A stretch of DNA of 47,246 nucleotides. Origin: Prevotella sp. UBA746 (lineage in GTDB: Bacteria; Bacteroidota; Bacteroidia; Bacteroidales; Bacteroidaceae). A program made the position numbers and the translations under genes. The stretch's first letter is position 1; each line of letters starts with the position of its first letter. Location: NCBI GenBank assembly GCA_002298545.1, contig DBKQ01000093.1, positions 1-47,246 of the forward strand. The letters run 5' to 3'. The notes beneath the pieces are model-generated. The model saw nothing but the letters and a program-made list of their open reading frames with translations. It was not told the origin of the DNA and did no database searches. Positions 17,458 through 25,765 of the stretch are shown in pieces.

Positions 17458-18651
17458 TTATTTCAGTAACGCAAGTGTATCCTTTATGCGTTTCATTGCC
17501 TCACGGATATTATCGTCGCTTGTAGCATAGCTCATTCTGAAACAATATGGGTCGCCGAATGCATCTCCACCTACAGTAGCCACGTGTCCTACTTCAAGAA
17601 GGAACATTGCAAGGTCTGTGGAGTTGTTTATGGTCTTTCCGTTATAGCTTTTACCGAAGAAGCTGCTGCATTTCGGGAAGAGATAGAACGCTCCCTCTGG
17701 TTTGTTAACCTCAAGACCTGGAATCTGGCTTGCAAGTTCTACGATAAGGTCGCGACGGCGCTCAAACGCCTTACGCATTGTCTCTACACATTCCTGAGAT
17801 GTTGTGTATGCAGCCTCAGCTGCCTTTTGGCTTACTGAACACGGACCGCTGGTGTACTGTCCCTGGAGTTTGTTGCAGCCTTTAACGATCCATTCAGGTG
17901 CTGCGATGAATCCGATTCTCCATCCTGTCATAGCATAAGCCTTGGATACACCATTTACAATTATCGTGCGCTCTCTCATGCCGTCGACATGTGCAATACT
18001 GTGATGTTTGCCGATATAATTGATATGCTCATATATCTCGTCGGCAAGTACATAAAGATTGTCATGTTTCTTGACAACTTCTGCAAGACCTTTGAGTTCT
18101 TCTGCCGAATATACACTTCCCGTCGGGTTGCTTGGTGAGCAGAGGATTATCATTCTTGTCTTTGGAGTTATTGCAGCCTCGAGCTGTTCCGGTGTCATCT
18201 TGAAATTCTGTTCAAAGCCAGCTTCTACAATTACCGGAGTTCCTCCTGCGAGCTTTACCATTTGCGGATAGCTAACCCAATATGGAGCAGGTATGATAAC
18301 TTCCTCACCGTCGTTTACAAGAGCCATTACGGTATTACATACGCTTTGCTTTGCACCGTTAGACACAAGAATCTCGTTTACCGAGTATTCGAGTCCATTC
18401 TCGTTTTTAAGTTTGTTAACGATAGCCTTGCGCAGCTCCATATATCCTGGAACTGGAGAATATCTCGAATAGTTCTCGTCGATAGCCTTCTTTGCAGCCT
18501 CCTTGATATGGTCAGGAGTGTTGAAATCAGGTTCTCCCACGCTCATGTTGATTACATCGATACCTTGGGCTTTCATCTCTCCGCTTTTCTGCGACATTGC
18601 CAAAGTTGCAGATGGTGCGAGTCTGTTAAGACGGTCTGATAATTGTGTCAT
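17458..18651 (-). CDS. Class I pyridoxal-phosphate aminotransferase (aspartate-type)
   Basis: 397 aa, the usual length. PLP-fold signatures are visible: NMSVGEPDFNTPDHI at the N-terminus, CSPSNPTGSVYSAEEL with the substrate-contact Asn, DEIYEHINY with the Asp that binds the pyridine nitrogen, and NGVSKAYAMTGWRIGF with the PLP Schiff-base lysine. It probably transfers the amino group of aspartate to 2-oxoglutarate, though some family members prefer aromatic or prephenate substrates. It is cytosolic. The gene lies 125 nt after ribBA, with its own -7 box. Confidence 0.9.
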   Translation of the reverse strand: MTQLSDRLNRLAPSATLAMSQKSGEMKAQGIDVINMSVGEPDFNTPDHIKEAAKKAIDENYSRYSPVPGYMELRKAIVNKLKNENGLEYSVNEILVSNGAKQSVCNTVMALVNDGEEVIIPAPYWVSYPQMVKLAGGTPVIVEAGFEQNFKMTPEQLEAAITPKTRMIILCSPSNPTGSVYSAEELKGLAEVVKKHDNLYVLADEIYEHINYIGKHHSIAHVDGMRERTIIVNGVSKAYAMTGWRIGFIAAPEWIVKGCNKLQGQYTSGPCSVSQKAAEAAYTTSQECVETMRKAFERRRDLIVELASQIPGLEVNKPEGAFYLFPKCSSFFGKSYNGKTINNSTDLAMFLLEVGHVATVGGDAFGDPYCFRMSYATSDDNIREAMKRIKDTLALLK

Positions 18652-18676
18652 AATTATTCAACTTATGTTTTACTTG

Positions 18677-18684
18677 CAAAAGTA
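18677..18684 (-). promoter_or_regulatory. Candidate -7 box of the aminotransferase gene
   Basis: Minus-strand TACTTTTG, 26 nt upstream of the start, fits TAnnTTTG. The -33 element is weak. Confidence 0.4.
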
Positions 18685-18776
18685 TATCATTTTATTCTCT
18701 TTAACGAGAAAACTGTATTATTTATTTTATAATATGTATTAAAGAGTTGTAAAGACAGGATTTTATTGCATTTTTC

Positions 18777-19985
18777 TTACAAATGCAGATTGTGTCCCAT
18801 GCGCAGTTTCTTTGTCTGGAGATATTTATAGTCGTATTCGTTTGGCTCAATCTCGATAGGTACGTTTTCTACAATCTCGAGTCCATACGCCTCCAGTCCT
18901 ACACGTTTTGTTGGATTGTTTGTAAGCAGTCGCATCTTGCTCACGCCAAGTTCTCTCAGTATCTGCGCTCCGCATCCGTAGTCTCTCTCGTCGGGTTTGA
19001 ATCCGAGATGTACGTTTGCTTCCACTGTATCCATACCTTTCTCCTGGAGCTTATATGCGGCAATTTTGTTCATCAGTCCGATACCTCTACCTTCCTGTTG
19101 CATATATACTACTACGCCCTTTCCTTCCTTTTCAATCATCTGCATCGACTTGTGCAACTGTTCGCCGCAGTCGCAGCGCATACTGCCGAGGATATCGCCT
19201 GTAGCACATGATGAATGTACCCTTACGAGCACCGGTTCGTCGTGTTTCCACTCTCCTTTTATAAGAGCCATGTGTTCCAGTCCGTTGCTTGTCTGGCGGA
19301 ATGGTATGAGTTTGAAGTGTCCGTAGATTGTAGGCATGTCTACTTCTTCTCCCTTCTCCACGAGCACTTCGTGTTTAAGGCGATAAGCTATCATGTCTTT
19401 TATGGAAATGGTCTTTAGTCCGTATTTTTCCCCGAATTCGAGCAGTTGTGGCAGACGAGCCATTGTTCCGTCCTCGTTCATCACCTCCATCAAGGCTCCT
19501 GCCGGATAGAGTCCTGCCATATTGCAGAGATCTATTGCAGCCTCGGTATGTCCGCTTCTTCTGAGCACTCCATTGTCTTGTGCATATAAAGGGTTTACGT
19601 GTCCCGGTCTACCGAATGTCGACGGTTTGGAATTTGGATCGGCAAGCGCCTTGATTGTTTCAGCGCGGTCGTGTGCCGATACACCTGTGGTGCAGCCTTC
19701 GAGCTTGTCTACGGTTACGGTGAAAGGAGTACCGAGCATCGATGTATTGTCGGTTACCTGATGCGGGAGGTCGAGTTCCTGGCATCTTGATATTGTTATC
19801 GGTGCACAAAGTACGCCTCTTGCATGTTTCAGCATGAAATTCACTTTTTCTGCATCGATTTTCTCGGCAGCGATAATGAGGTCGCCCTCGTTTTCGCGAT
19901 CTTCATCATCAACAACGATTACGAATTTTCCTTCTTTAAAGTCGGCTACTGCCTCCTCTACTGTATTTAGCTTTAACTTCTCCAT
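18777..19985 (-). CDS. ribBA: Bifunctional DHBP synthase / GTP cyclohydrolase II
   Basis: 402 aa with both domains in the usual order. Residues ~1-205 are 3,4-dihydroxy-2-butanone-4-phosphate synthase (VVDDEDRENEGDLI acidic metal loop; RRSGHTEAAIDL). Residues ~206-400 are GTP cyclohydrolase II (RVHSSCATGDILGSMRCDCG with the zinc cysteines; QQEGRGIGL). It makes both precursors of riboflavin from ribulose-5-phosphate and GTP in the cytosol. The gene lies 48 nt after the LptF/G-family gene with no clear terminator between, so co-transcription is likely. Confidence 0.96.
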   Translation of the reverse strand: MEKLKLNTVEEAVADFKEGKFVIVVDDEDRENEGDLIIAAEKIDAEKVNFMLKHARGVLCAPITISRCQELDLPHQVTDNTSMLGTPFTVTVDKLEGCTTGVSAHDRAETIKALADPNSKPSTFGRPGHVNPLYAQDNGVLRRSGHTEAAIDLCNMAGLYPAGALMEVMNEDGTMARLPQLLEFGEKYGLKTISIKDMIAYRLKHEVLVEKGEEVDMPTIYGHFKLIPFRQTSNGLEHMALIKGEWKHDEPVLVRVHSSCATGDILGSMRCDCGEQLHKSMQMIEKEGKGVVVYMQQEGRGIGLMNKIAAYKLQEKGMDTVEANVHLGFKPDERDYGCGAQILRELGVSKMRLLTNNPTKRVGLEAYGLEIVENVPIEIEPNEYDYKYLQTKKLRMGHNLHL

Positions 19986-20033
19986 TTTATTTATACATTA
20001 TTATATTATATAAGTAGAAACTTCTATTTCTTT

Positions 20034-21935
20034 TTAATATCCCATCTCTTTCATCCTATCCACGAGCATATTGTCTGTTGCAGATATTTGTTTCAGATCT
20101 CTCTGCAGGCGCAAGCGGAATCGCCACATTCTAAAGTAGAAAAACACTCCAACAGGTATGATTATAGCAGAAACCACGTTCATCCATTTTCTTTCAAACG
20201 GTCGTGTGTGTGCCTTTACCATTATTATAGGATACTCGTTAAGCAAGTCTATCACCTTACGGTCTCTTGAATTAGAAAGGTCTGTGATGACATTTTCCAT
20301 CCTCTCTCCTATTCTTTCTATATCGTGGTCCGGACTGAATTTAAAGAATACGTTTATAAAGTTTGGCGGAGACTTGAGTTTATGGACAGTCGAATATTCC
20401 TTTATTTCATTTGTCATTTTCTCAAGACAAGTTTTGTCTGCTGCATAGTCCGGTTCTTCGATGATAACATCCTTTCTCATCACGCTACGTTTTACTCTCA
20501 TTCCGAGCATCTTCATCAGCAGATTCTTGTAAAGGTCTACATTGAACACCACGGAGTCGTTGTTTGCCTTATATGTGAAGAACACCGCCAATGGTGCAAG
20601 TACGGCTGTTGCTATGCTCTTTCCGAACCATATTGCCCACATTCCGCCCTTTGCCATTCTGTATCCCGTGTTGTCGAGGATATAATATACGATGAACACG
20701 AGTACAGAAATAATTACCGGCACTCCGAGTCCACCCTTACGGATGATGGCTCCGAGTGGAGCTCCTATAAAGAAGAATATTATACACGACAGGGCGAGAG
20801 TAAATTTGTTTATCGCCTCTATCTTGTGCTGTCGCAGCATATTGTCGCCGTCTTTTGTCACCATTGCCTTGAACTCAAGGTTGCCGACAGAGTTTTGGGC
20901 TGCCATTATCGCCTTGTTTACCGCAGCAAGTTTTTTGTCAGACGAGAGTTTGTCGAAGTCTTTGTAGAAGTCCACTTTTCCACTTTCAACTTTTTTCAAG
21001 AGTGCAAGCGAGTCCCGTTTACTTATCTGCCTACATCCAAACTGCATCATCATGGCATCGCGGTAGAATGCTCTTCCGATACTATCGTATTCATGGCTTA
21101 TTGAGTCTATTCCCTCTCTAATTTGCGACAGGCTCTTTGCCTTGGCGTTGCCGGATATAGAACCAGCATCGGTCAGATTGAAATCATTGTCGAAATCCAA
21201 TATTATCTTCTTGTCGGCAAAGGTTTCCCGACGATACGGCACACTTGCGCTACCCGTAACATCGCTTGATTTCATATTTTCAAACCACTCTCCACTGTGT
21301 AGCGTCAGCACGAGGTGTTTTTTTTCTGCCGTAGACTGCAACATTCCTGAGTCTGCAAGTATGATTGCTGCATCTTCATAACTGTCGGTCATACGGTAAA
21401 TCATTATACCATAGAGCTTTCCCGTTTCCAGATTCTTTTTCTGTACATAAAGGTTGCAGTTTGGAATTCCGTCATAGAAGATTCCTTCCGGGATTTCCAG
21501 CTCAGGACTTTTCTGTTTCATCGACAATAGGAGTTGTCCGAACTGCATGTTAGCCTTCGGTGCTACGACATCCTGGAAATAGAAAGATACCCCGGTTACG
21601 AAGAGAGTTATCACAATAAGTGAGCGAAATGCCTGCATAAGTGATATTCCTGCTGCCTTTATAGCGGTAAGCTCACTGCTTTCGCCCAAGTTTCCGAAGG
21701 TAATAAGTGCCGAGAGCAACAATGCAAGCGGTAATGCCTGCGGCACAAGCACAAGACTCATATACCAAAAGAACTGTGCAAGGACCTCCAGAGAGAGCCC
21801 CTTGCCGATGAGTTGGTCTACATATTTCCACAAGAACTGCATCATCAGCACAAACTGACAGATGAAGAAAGTTCCTATGAACAGCAGTCCAAATTGCCTG
21901 GCTATGAATATATCTAATTTCTTTATTCTAAACAT
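20034..21935 (-). CDS. LptF/LptG (YjgP/YjgQ) family permease
   Basis: 633 aa, longer than the ~360-aa E. coli proteins, as is common in Bacteroidota. The N-terminus has KKLDIFIARQFGLLFIGTFF and membrane helices, with the family motif LALLLSALITFGNLGESSEL (~72-91). A large periplasmic beta-jellyroll region (~130-365) follows, then more helices (FTLALSCIIFFFIGAPLGAI), then a ~190-aa tail ending in another hydrophobic segment. It is the membrane part of the LPS transport ABC exporter and passes LPS to the Lpt bridge. One protein of this kind may fill the F or G position; which cannot be told. Confidence 0.88.
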   Translation of the reverse strand: MFRIKKLDIFIARQFGLLFIGTFFICQFVLMMQFLWKYVDQLIGKGLSLEVLAQFFWYMSLVLVPQALPLALLLSALITFGNLGESSELTAIKAAGISLMQAFRSLIVITLFVTGVSFYFQDVVAPKANMQFGQLLLSMKQKSPELEIPEGIFYDGIPNCNLYVQKKNLETGKLYGIMIYRMTDSYEDAAIILADSGMLQSTAEKKHLVLTLHSGEWFENMKSSDVTGSASVPYRRETFADKKIILDFDNDFNLTDAGSISGNAKAKSLSQIREGIDSISHEYDSIGRAFYRDAMMMQFGCRQISKRDSLALLKKVESGKVDFYKDFDKLSSDKKLAAVNKAIMAAQNSVGNLEFKAMVTKDGDNMLRQHKIEAINKFTLALSCIIFFFIGAPLGAIIRKGGLGVPVIISVLVFIVYYILDNTGYRMAKGGMWAIWFGKSIATAVLAPLAVFFTYKANNDSVVFNVDLYKNLLMKMLGMRVKRSVMRKDVIIEEPDYAADKTCLEKMTNEIKEYSTVHKLKSPPNFINVFFKFSPDHDIERIGERMENVITDLSNSRDRKVIDLLNEYPIIMVKAHTRPFERKWMNVVSAIIIPVGVFFYFRMWRFRLRLQRDLKQISATDNMLVDRMKEMGY

Positions 21936-21977
21936 TACCTATAGGTGATATGCTGATTGTTGGCGCATATATTGCTG

Positions 21978-22008
21978 CAAAGATAATGCAAATAAAAAAA
22001 ACGGCAAA
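21978..22008 (-). promoter_or_regulatory. Promoter of the LptF/G-family gene
   Basis: On the minus strand TTTG (22008-22005), a 19-nt spacer and TATCTTTG (21985-21978) match the consensus exactly, 43 nt before the start. The -33 box lies inside the stem of the preceding terminator. Confidence 0.75.
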
Positions 22009-22043
22009 ACAAAGATACTTAAAACATCTTTATTTTGCCGTTT
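21999..22043 (-). terminator. Terminator after the 61-aa gene
   Basis: An 18-bp inverted repeat with one mismatch (AAACGGCAAAA-TAAAGAT on the minus strand) has a 9-nt loop and is followed by eight T residues. It is 7 nt from the stop of the small gene. Confidence 0.88.
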
Positions 22044-22050
22044 ATAGTCC

Positions 22051-22236
22051 TTATTTTCTTTTTCTGTTGGCACGCTGCTGCCGGTATTTGGCTTTTTGCA
22101 TTGCCGAACCACTTCCATGAGATCCTGTAATGTAGGCCTTTTTCTTTGCCTTCGTCTTTACCTTTCCGTTGTCTGAACTTCCAGCACGTGCCGGACGGAA
22201 TGTCATGCCGCCCTCAATAATCTGGTCTATATCCAT
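22051..22236 (-). CDS. Small basic protein of unknown function
   Basis: 61 aa, very rich in Lys/Arg in the C-terminal half (KTKAKKKAYITGSHG, then QKAKYRQQRANRKRK) with an acidic start (MDIDQIIEGG). It has no membrane segment or signal peptide and no recognised domain. It is flanked by the purH-like gene (38 nt upstream) and a strong terminator directly after its stop, which supports a real gene at the end of that transcript. The charge suggests RNA or DNA binding; this is inference only. Confidence 0.6.
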   Translation of the reverse strand: MDIDQIIEGGMTFRPARAGSSDNGKVKTKAKKKAYITGSHGSGSAMQKAKYRQQRANRKRK

Positions 22237-22273
22237 AATCTGAATGTAGAGTTTAGAATTATTCTAAATTCGA

Positions 22274-23455
22274 TCAATGATGGAACAGACGTACTCCCGT
22301 AAATGCCATTGTTATTCCGTACTTGTCGCAAGTATCGATAACATTGTCGTCGCGCACCGAGCCGCCTGCCTGAGCTATAAACTCTACGCCACTCTTGTGG
22401 GCACGCTCGATATTGTCGCCAAACGGAAAGAAAGCATCGCTACCCAAAGCCACCTTGGTATTCTTTGCTATCCACTCTTTCTTCTCCGCCATAGTCAACA
22501 CTTCCGGCTTCTCGGTGAAGAACTGCTGCCATACTCCGTCGGCAAGTACATCATCGTGGTCTTCGCTGATATATACGTCTATCGTATTGTCGCGGTCTGC
22601 ACGACGGATGCCCGGCACAAACGGCAGGTTCATTACTTTCGGATGCTGGCGCAACCACCATATATCTGCCTTGTTTCCGGCAAGACGTGTACAGTGGATA
22701 CGGCTCTGCTGTCCGGCACCGATACCGATTGCCTGACCGTCTTTTACATAGCATACGGAGTTGCTCTGTGTATATTTCAGAGTTATCAAACTGATTATGA
22801 GGTCTCTTTTTGCCTCGTCCGTGAACACTTTATTCTTTGTAGGGATATTCTCGAAGAGTTTCGGATCGTCGAGTTTCACCTCGTTGCGTCCCTGCTCAAA
22901 GGTAATGCCGAATACCTGCTTGTGCTCTATCGGAGCCGGTTTATAAGCAGGATCTATCTTTATGACATTATATGTTCCCTTGCGTTTTGCACGCAAAATC
23001 TCAAGAGCCTCATCAGTAAAGTCCGGAGCAATGACACCATCGCTTACTTCCCTTTTGAGCAAAGTGGCTGTTGCTGCATCACAGGTATCGCTCAACGCCA
23101 CGAAATCGCCGTATGAGCTCATACGGTCTGCGCCACGTGCTCTTGCGTACGCACAAGCTATCGGAGAAAGCTCAATCTTCAAGTCGTCAACGAAGTATAT
23201 CTTCTTCAGAGTGTCACTCAACGGCAGACCTACTGCTGCTCCTGCCGGCGAAACATGCTTGAAACTTGCTGCGGCTGGCAGACCGGTAGCTTCTTTCAGT
23301 TCTTTAACCAATTGCCAGCTGTTTAGCGCATCAAGAAAATTGATGTAGCCTGGACGACCGTTCAACACTTCAATAGGCAACTCACCTTCCTCCATATATA
23401 TTCTGGAAGGCTTTTGATTAGGATTACATCCGTACTTTAATTGTAACTCTTTCAT
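22274..23455 (-). CDS. Stand-alone AICAR formyltransferase (PurH C-terminal type)
   Basis: 393 aa matching the AICAR transformylase domain of PurH: LKYGCNPNQKPSRIY at the start, then AASFKHVSPAGAAVG with the catalytic KH pair, SNSVCYVKDGQAIGIGAGQQ, and SDAFFPFGDNIERAHKSGVE near the end. The N-terminal IMP cyclohydrolase domain of the usual ~510-530-aa bifunctional PurH is absent. It uses 10-formyl-THF to formylate AICAR in purine synthesis. A full-length purH could lie elsewhere in the genome; this window does not show it. Confidence 0.9.
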   Translation of the reverse strand: MKELQLKYGCNPNQKPSRIYMEEGELPIEVLNGRPGYINFLDALNSWQLVKELKEATGLPAAASFKHVSPAGAAVGLPLSDTLKKIYFVDDLKIELSPIACAYARARGADRMSSYGDFVALSDTCDAATATLLKREVSDGVIAPDFTDEALEILRAKRKGTYNVIKIDPAYKPAPIEHKQVFGITFEQGRNEVKLDDPKLFENIPTKNKVFTDEAKRDLIISLITLKYTQSNSVCYVKDGQAIGIGAGQQSRIHCTRLAGNKADIWWLRQHPKVMNLPFVPGIRRADRDNTIDVYISEDHDDVLADGVWQQFFTEKPEVLTMAEKKEWIAKNTKVALGSDAFFPFGDNIERAHKSGVEFIAQAGGSVRDDNVIDTCDKYGITMAFTGVRLFHH

Positions 23456-23496
23456 TATTTTGTTGAATTAGAATCTCTCTACCTTGATTTTGCCTG

Positions 23497-23527
23497 CAAA
23501 TTTACTTTTTTTCCTCCATACAGCAAA
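23497..23527 (-). promoter_or_regulatory. Promoter of the AICAR formyltransferase gene
   Basis: On the minus strand TTTG (23527-23524), a 19-nt spacer and TAAATTTG (23504-23497) match the consensus exactly; the start codon is 42 nt away. Confidence 0.8.
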
Positions 23528-23589
23528 GGGAACAAACAAAAACTATATATTTTCAACAAAAACAGAAAGCTCCGCAAGTGCTTCTAACA

Positions 23590-23640
23590 AACGCCATCGG
23601 TGTTTATATCAACACGCTGCCGACGTTTATATCAAAATAA
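23590..23640. repeat. Short direct repeat with GTTTATATCA core
   Basis: GTGTTTATATCAACACGCTG is followed by GACGTTTATATCAAAA. The two 10-nt cores are 22 nt apart, each preceded by a CGG/CGA trinucleotide. It lies just past the stop of the 123-aa gene. It may be a short dispersed repeat of this genome. Confidence 0.4.
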
Positions 23641-23643
23641 AAA

Positions 23644-24015
23644 CTATGAATAAAACAAGTTAATGAAACAAGCGAGAATAGAGGATATATCTGAACGAAA
23701 ACAATACAACAGTACTACAATTGGAACAGCTATAAACATGAAAGTAAAAAGACGTACAGTCCCTACCCGTTTGTAATAAGCCTCTGTTTCCTTCAATCTG
23801 CCAAGTTCTTTGTCACGCCCCTTGTTCAACAGTTCCTCTTCTTCAAGTGCCGACAGTTTTCGGAAATCAAGCAATCCGTATATACACACAATTACGCCAA
23901 GTCCAGACGGAACCTTCACGAGATAAGACATCCACCCATGAACGAGCACTGTAGCACCGATGAAAAACACAAGGAAGAAACACAATATTTTAAACAAAGA
24001 ACTTCTTGAAAACAT
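23644..24015 (-). CDS. Small inner-membrane protein of unknown function
   Basis: 123 aa. Two hydrophobic helices at the N-terminus (LFKILCFFLVFFIGATVLVH and the VPSGLGVIVCIYGLLDF segment), a charged middle with SALEEEELLNKGRDKELGRL that may be a coiled coil, and one or two helices at the C-terminus (LFTFMFIAVPIVVLLYCF). No family is recognised. It is the last host-type gene before the prophage boundary, on the same strand as its left neighbours. Base composition is like the host genes. Confidence 0.6.
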   Translation of the reverse strand: MFSRSSLFKILCFFLVFFIGATVLVHGWMSYLVKVPSGLGVIVCIYGLLDFRKLSALEEEELLNKGRDKELGRLKETEAYYKRVGTVRLFTFMFIAVPIVVLLYCFRSDISSILACFINLFYS

Positions 24016-24082
24016 AATAACCGTTTTTATTAATTACATATTTCACGCCGTTTCCGACACCTCATTCTCTCTGGCTATCAAC

Positions 24083-24109
24083 AAAAAAGGAATACTCAAC
24101 GAGTATCCC
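24083..24109 (-). terminator. Orphan terminator at the probable prophage edge
   Basis: On the minus strand GGGATACTC-GTT-GAGTATTCC-TTTTTT forms a 9-bp hairpin with a T-run. No minus-strand gene lies to its right in this window, so the gene it serves may have been moved away by insertion. Confidence 0.6.
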
Positions 24110-24570
24110 TTCCAGTGATCCGCTTGGTAATACTCTTGTGTTGAGGCTTTATCCTTTAATATTTTTAGTGCCAATATTTTATAGCAACAGTGTTAGTGCC
24201 TTATTTGGCAAAAAAAATTAGAGAGAGGAATGAGAGTAGAATTGAATTGCCTACTTTACATATATTTTACCTTGTTTTATATAAGAACTCTGACGCTTTC
24301 CGTTGTCTTTCGTTTTTTTTGTTATTTAATGTTCTGAAGGCAAAGGTATATAAAATAAGGAAACAGGCAAAAGAATTTGAGGGAATTTTGGAGAATGACT
24401 ATAAAAACGTATTAAATGCTTGCATAATACTAATATTTGTGATACGCTTGCATATTAGACAGGCTTTATCTACTGGCCTTATTAACAGAAGCCGTCTGTG
24501 CCTACGGATGCGAAGCTCCGGGAGCAAGCCCCGAGGCTTATATATATTAAGGTTATAAAAATAAGTAAAT
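24110..24570. other. Gene-free stretch at the host-prophage junction
   Basis: No convincing gene in either strand. Two small hairpins (GCTCC-G-GGAGC and AAGCC-CCGA-GGCTT) sit at about 24512-24540. AT content is high elsewhere. The first part may contain the attL core, but no right-hand copy is available for comparison. A 122-codon plus-strand open frame (24190-24558) has no plausible protein character. Confidence 0.4.
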
Positions 24571-24624
24571 AACAAAAAAGTTAGCAAAAAAAATTGCTTG
24601 CTGCTAACTTTTTTGTTACCTTTG
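24571..24624 (+). promoter_or_regulatory. hicA promoter overlapping a 16-bp inverted repeat
   Basis: AACAAAAAAGTTAGCA (24571-24586) and its perfect complement (24602-24617) have a 15-nt loop and look like a bidirectional terminator. A promoter overlaps it: TTG at 24594-24596, a 20-nt spacer and TACCTTTG at 24617-24624. The start of hicA is 36 nt further. Confidence 0.7.
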
Positions 24625-24625
24625 C

Positions 24626-24645
24626 ATTGTCTTAAACAAGACAAT
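24626..24645 (+). promoter_or_regulatory. Probable HicB operator
   Basis: A perfect palindrome ATTGTCTT-AAAC-AAGACAAT starts 2 nt after the hicA -7 box, at the expected transcription start. HicB antitoxins autorepress through their DNA-binding domain, so this is a good operator candidate. Confidence 0.6.
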
Positions 24646-24659
24646 AGCTCTTTTAAATC

Positions 24660-24845
24660 ATGAAACATTCAGAATTGATTAGGGCCTTGATTAGGGCGGG
24701 ATGCCTAATCAAACGGCATGGTGCTTCGCATGACTTCTGGATAAATCCTAAGACTGGAGGACAGACAGTTGTTCCGAGACACGGAAGCAAGGAAATCAAA
24801 GAGACCACAAAACATGCTATCTTTAAGGACCTCAAAATTGATTGA
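24660..24845 (+). CDS. hicA: HicA-family toxin (mRNA interferase)
   Basis: 61 aa, typical HicA length. The dsRBD-like fold is suggested by LIRALIRAGCLIKRHGASHD followed by FWINPKTGGQTVVPRHGSKE. The histidine in GASHDFW corresponds to the catalytic His (usual motif GSHH). The usual C-terminal helix follows. The enzyme cleaves mRNA until HicB blocks it. It is followed by the hicB-type gene after 97 nt. Such modules are frequent in prophages, where they stabilise the element or abort infection by rivals. Confidence 0.85.
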   Translation: MKHSELIRALIRAGCLIKRHGASHDFWINPKTGGQTVVPRHGSKEIKETTKHAIFKDLKID

Positions 24846-24942
24846 CAATGGAGTTGCCCGGAAAATCCCGAGCGACTTCATTTTCTGAATGAAGCACGGA
24901 TTGGAAGAGCTTTATTTATGAACTTTATAAGAGGGAAAGAAT

Positions 24943-25347
24943 ATGATTAAAGTTATTGCTAATGTTGAAAGAGAGCCGGGGGAAAAGAATTTCTCGTGCC
25001 ACATGAATGTCGAGACTCTGAATACTGGCGTTTGGGGTATGGGAACATCGGCAAAGGCAGCCATGGAAGATATGATGTGTGGCTGGAAAGATGTAGAAGA
25101 CGAATTAAAAGAGGAGGGAAGAGAGATCCCTGTTCTTGACATAGAGTACAGATTTGATGTCGGGGCACTTTTTAGCTATTATGATTTTCTCAATATTACC
25201 GGAGTGGCAAAAGAGATTGGAATAAATCCCTCCGTAATGCGCCAATATGCAATAGGCGTACGCAAACCGAGCGAAGAACGGAAATCAAGGATTTTACAAG
25301 GTTTTGCAAAACTATCTGACAAAATGAGGGGTGTTGTTTTGTTTTGA
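24943..25347 (+). CDS. hicB: HicB-family antitoxin with C-terminal HTH
   Basis: 134 aa. The N-terminal half is the partial RNase-H-like HicB domain (VIANVEREPGEKNFSCHMNV ... GVWGMGTSAKAAMEDMMCGW). The C-terminal half is a helix-turn-helix (LNITGVAKEIGINPSVMRQY). It neutralises HicA and represses the operon. The hicA-then-hicB order is one of the two orders known. A terminator follows 43 nt after the stop. Confidence 0.85.
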   Translation: MIKVIANVEREPGEKNFSCHMNVETLNTGVWGMGTSAKAAMEDMMCGWKDVEDELKEEGREIPVLDIEYRFDVGALFSYYDFLNITGVAKEIGINPSVMRQYAIGVRKPSEERKSRILQGFAKLSDKMRGVVLF

Positions 25348-25390
25348 TTATGTTTCATGATAAAGATACATAATATTAAAGAGCTATTTT

Positions 25391-25425
25391 GAGCCGCTTG
25401 CACGGGAGTGTGAGTGGCTCTTTTT
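25391..25425 (+). terminator. Terminator after hicB
   Basis: GAGCCGCT pairs with AGTGGCTC across a 14-nt loop (one G-T pair) and is followed by TTTTTATT. Confidence 0.75.
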
Positions 25426-25452
25426 ATTGTCGGAAAATTGAAAAGTCCCGAC

Positions 25453-25512
25453 ATGGCTCAATACCGGGCAAGTGTGATAAAAAAAGTGAATCACAAAGAA
25501 AACACTCAGTGA
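25453..25512 (+). other. Tiny open frame of doubtful status
   Basis: A 19-codon frame (starts MAQYRASVIKKVNHK) between the hicB terminator and another terminator. The start resembles that of Bacteroidota HU-like proteins, so it may be a stub of one. No other support. Confidence 0.2.
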
Positions 25513-25571
25513 GCCTAATTCCCGGGACATGCCGTTAGGGGAGGATTTAATATGGAAAAGCCAATATAATA

Positions 25572-25608
25572 CAGGCAAGAAACGACCGGGTTTCTTGCCT
25601 GATTTTAT
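25572..25608 (+). terminator. Terminator upstream of the phage regulator
   Basis: A perfect 12-bp stem (CAGGCAAGAAAC and its complement) with a 6-nt loop, followed by ATTTTATTT. It isolates the next promoter from hicAB. Confidence 0.8.
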
Positions 25609-25624
25609 TTAACATAATTGTTAT

Positions 25625-25656
25625 TATCTTTGCAAATCAATCATTTCTATAAATGA
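25625..25656 (+). promoter_or_regulatory. Promoter -7 box with adjacent palindrome (phage regulator)
   Basis: TATCTTTG at 25625-25632 fits the -7 consensus. TCATTT-CTAT-AAATGA at 25641-25656 is a perfect palindrome at the expected start site and is a candidate operator. A ~110-nt AT-rich leader leads to the HTH gene; the -33 box is weak. Confidence 0.5.
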
Positions 25657-25765
25657 CTGATAAATATCTTTTTCGGGTGCAAATATAAGTCTTTTCAAGT
25701 AAACACTACTATTATAGACGTATTTTTCGCCCTATTTTAACAAATATTTAAACTTTTATGCACTT

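Noticed and set aside
22277..23116. 279-codon plus-strand frame inside the AICAR formyltransferase gene
   Set aside because: Antisense shadow with no promoter or domain.
24190..24558. 122-codon plus-strand open frame in the junction region
   Set aside because: Composition is unlike a protein, it crosses small hairpins and an AT-rich stretch, and it has no promoter or ribosome site; treated as non-coding.
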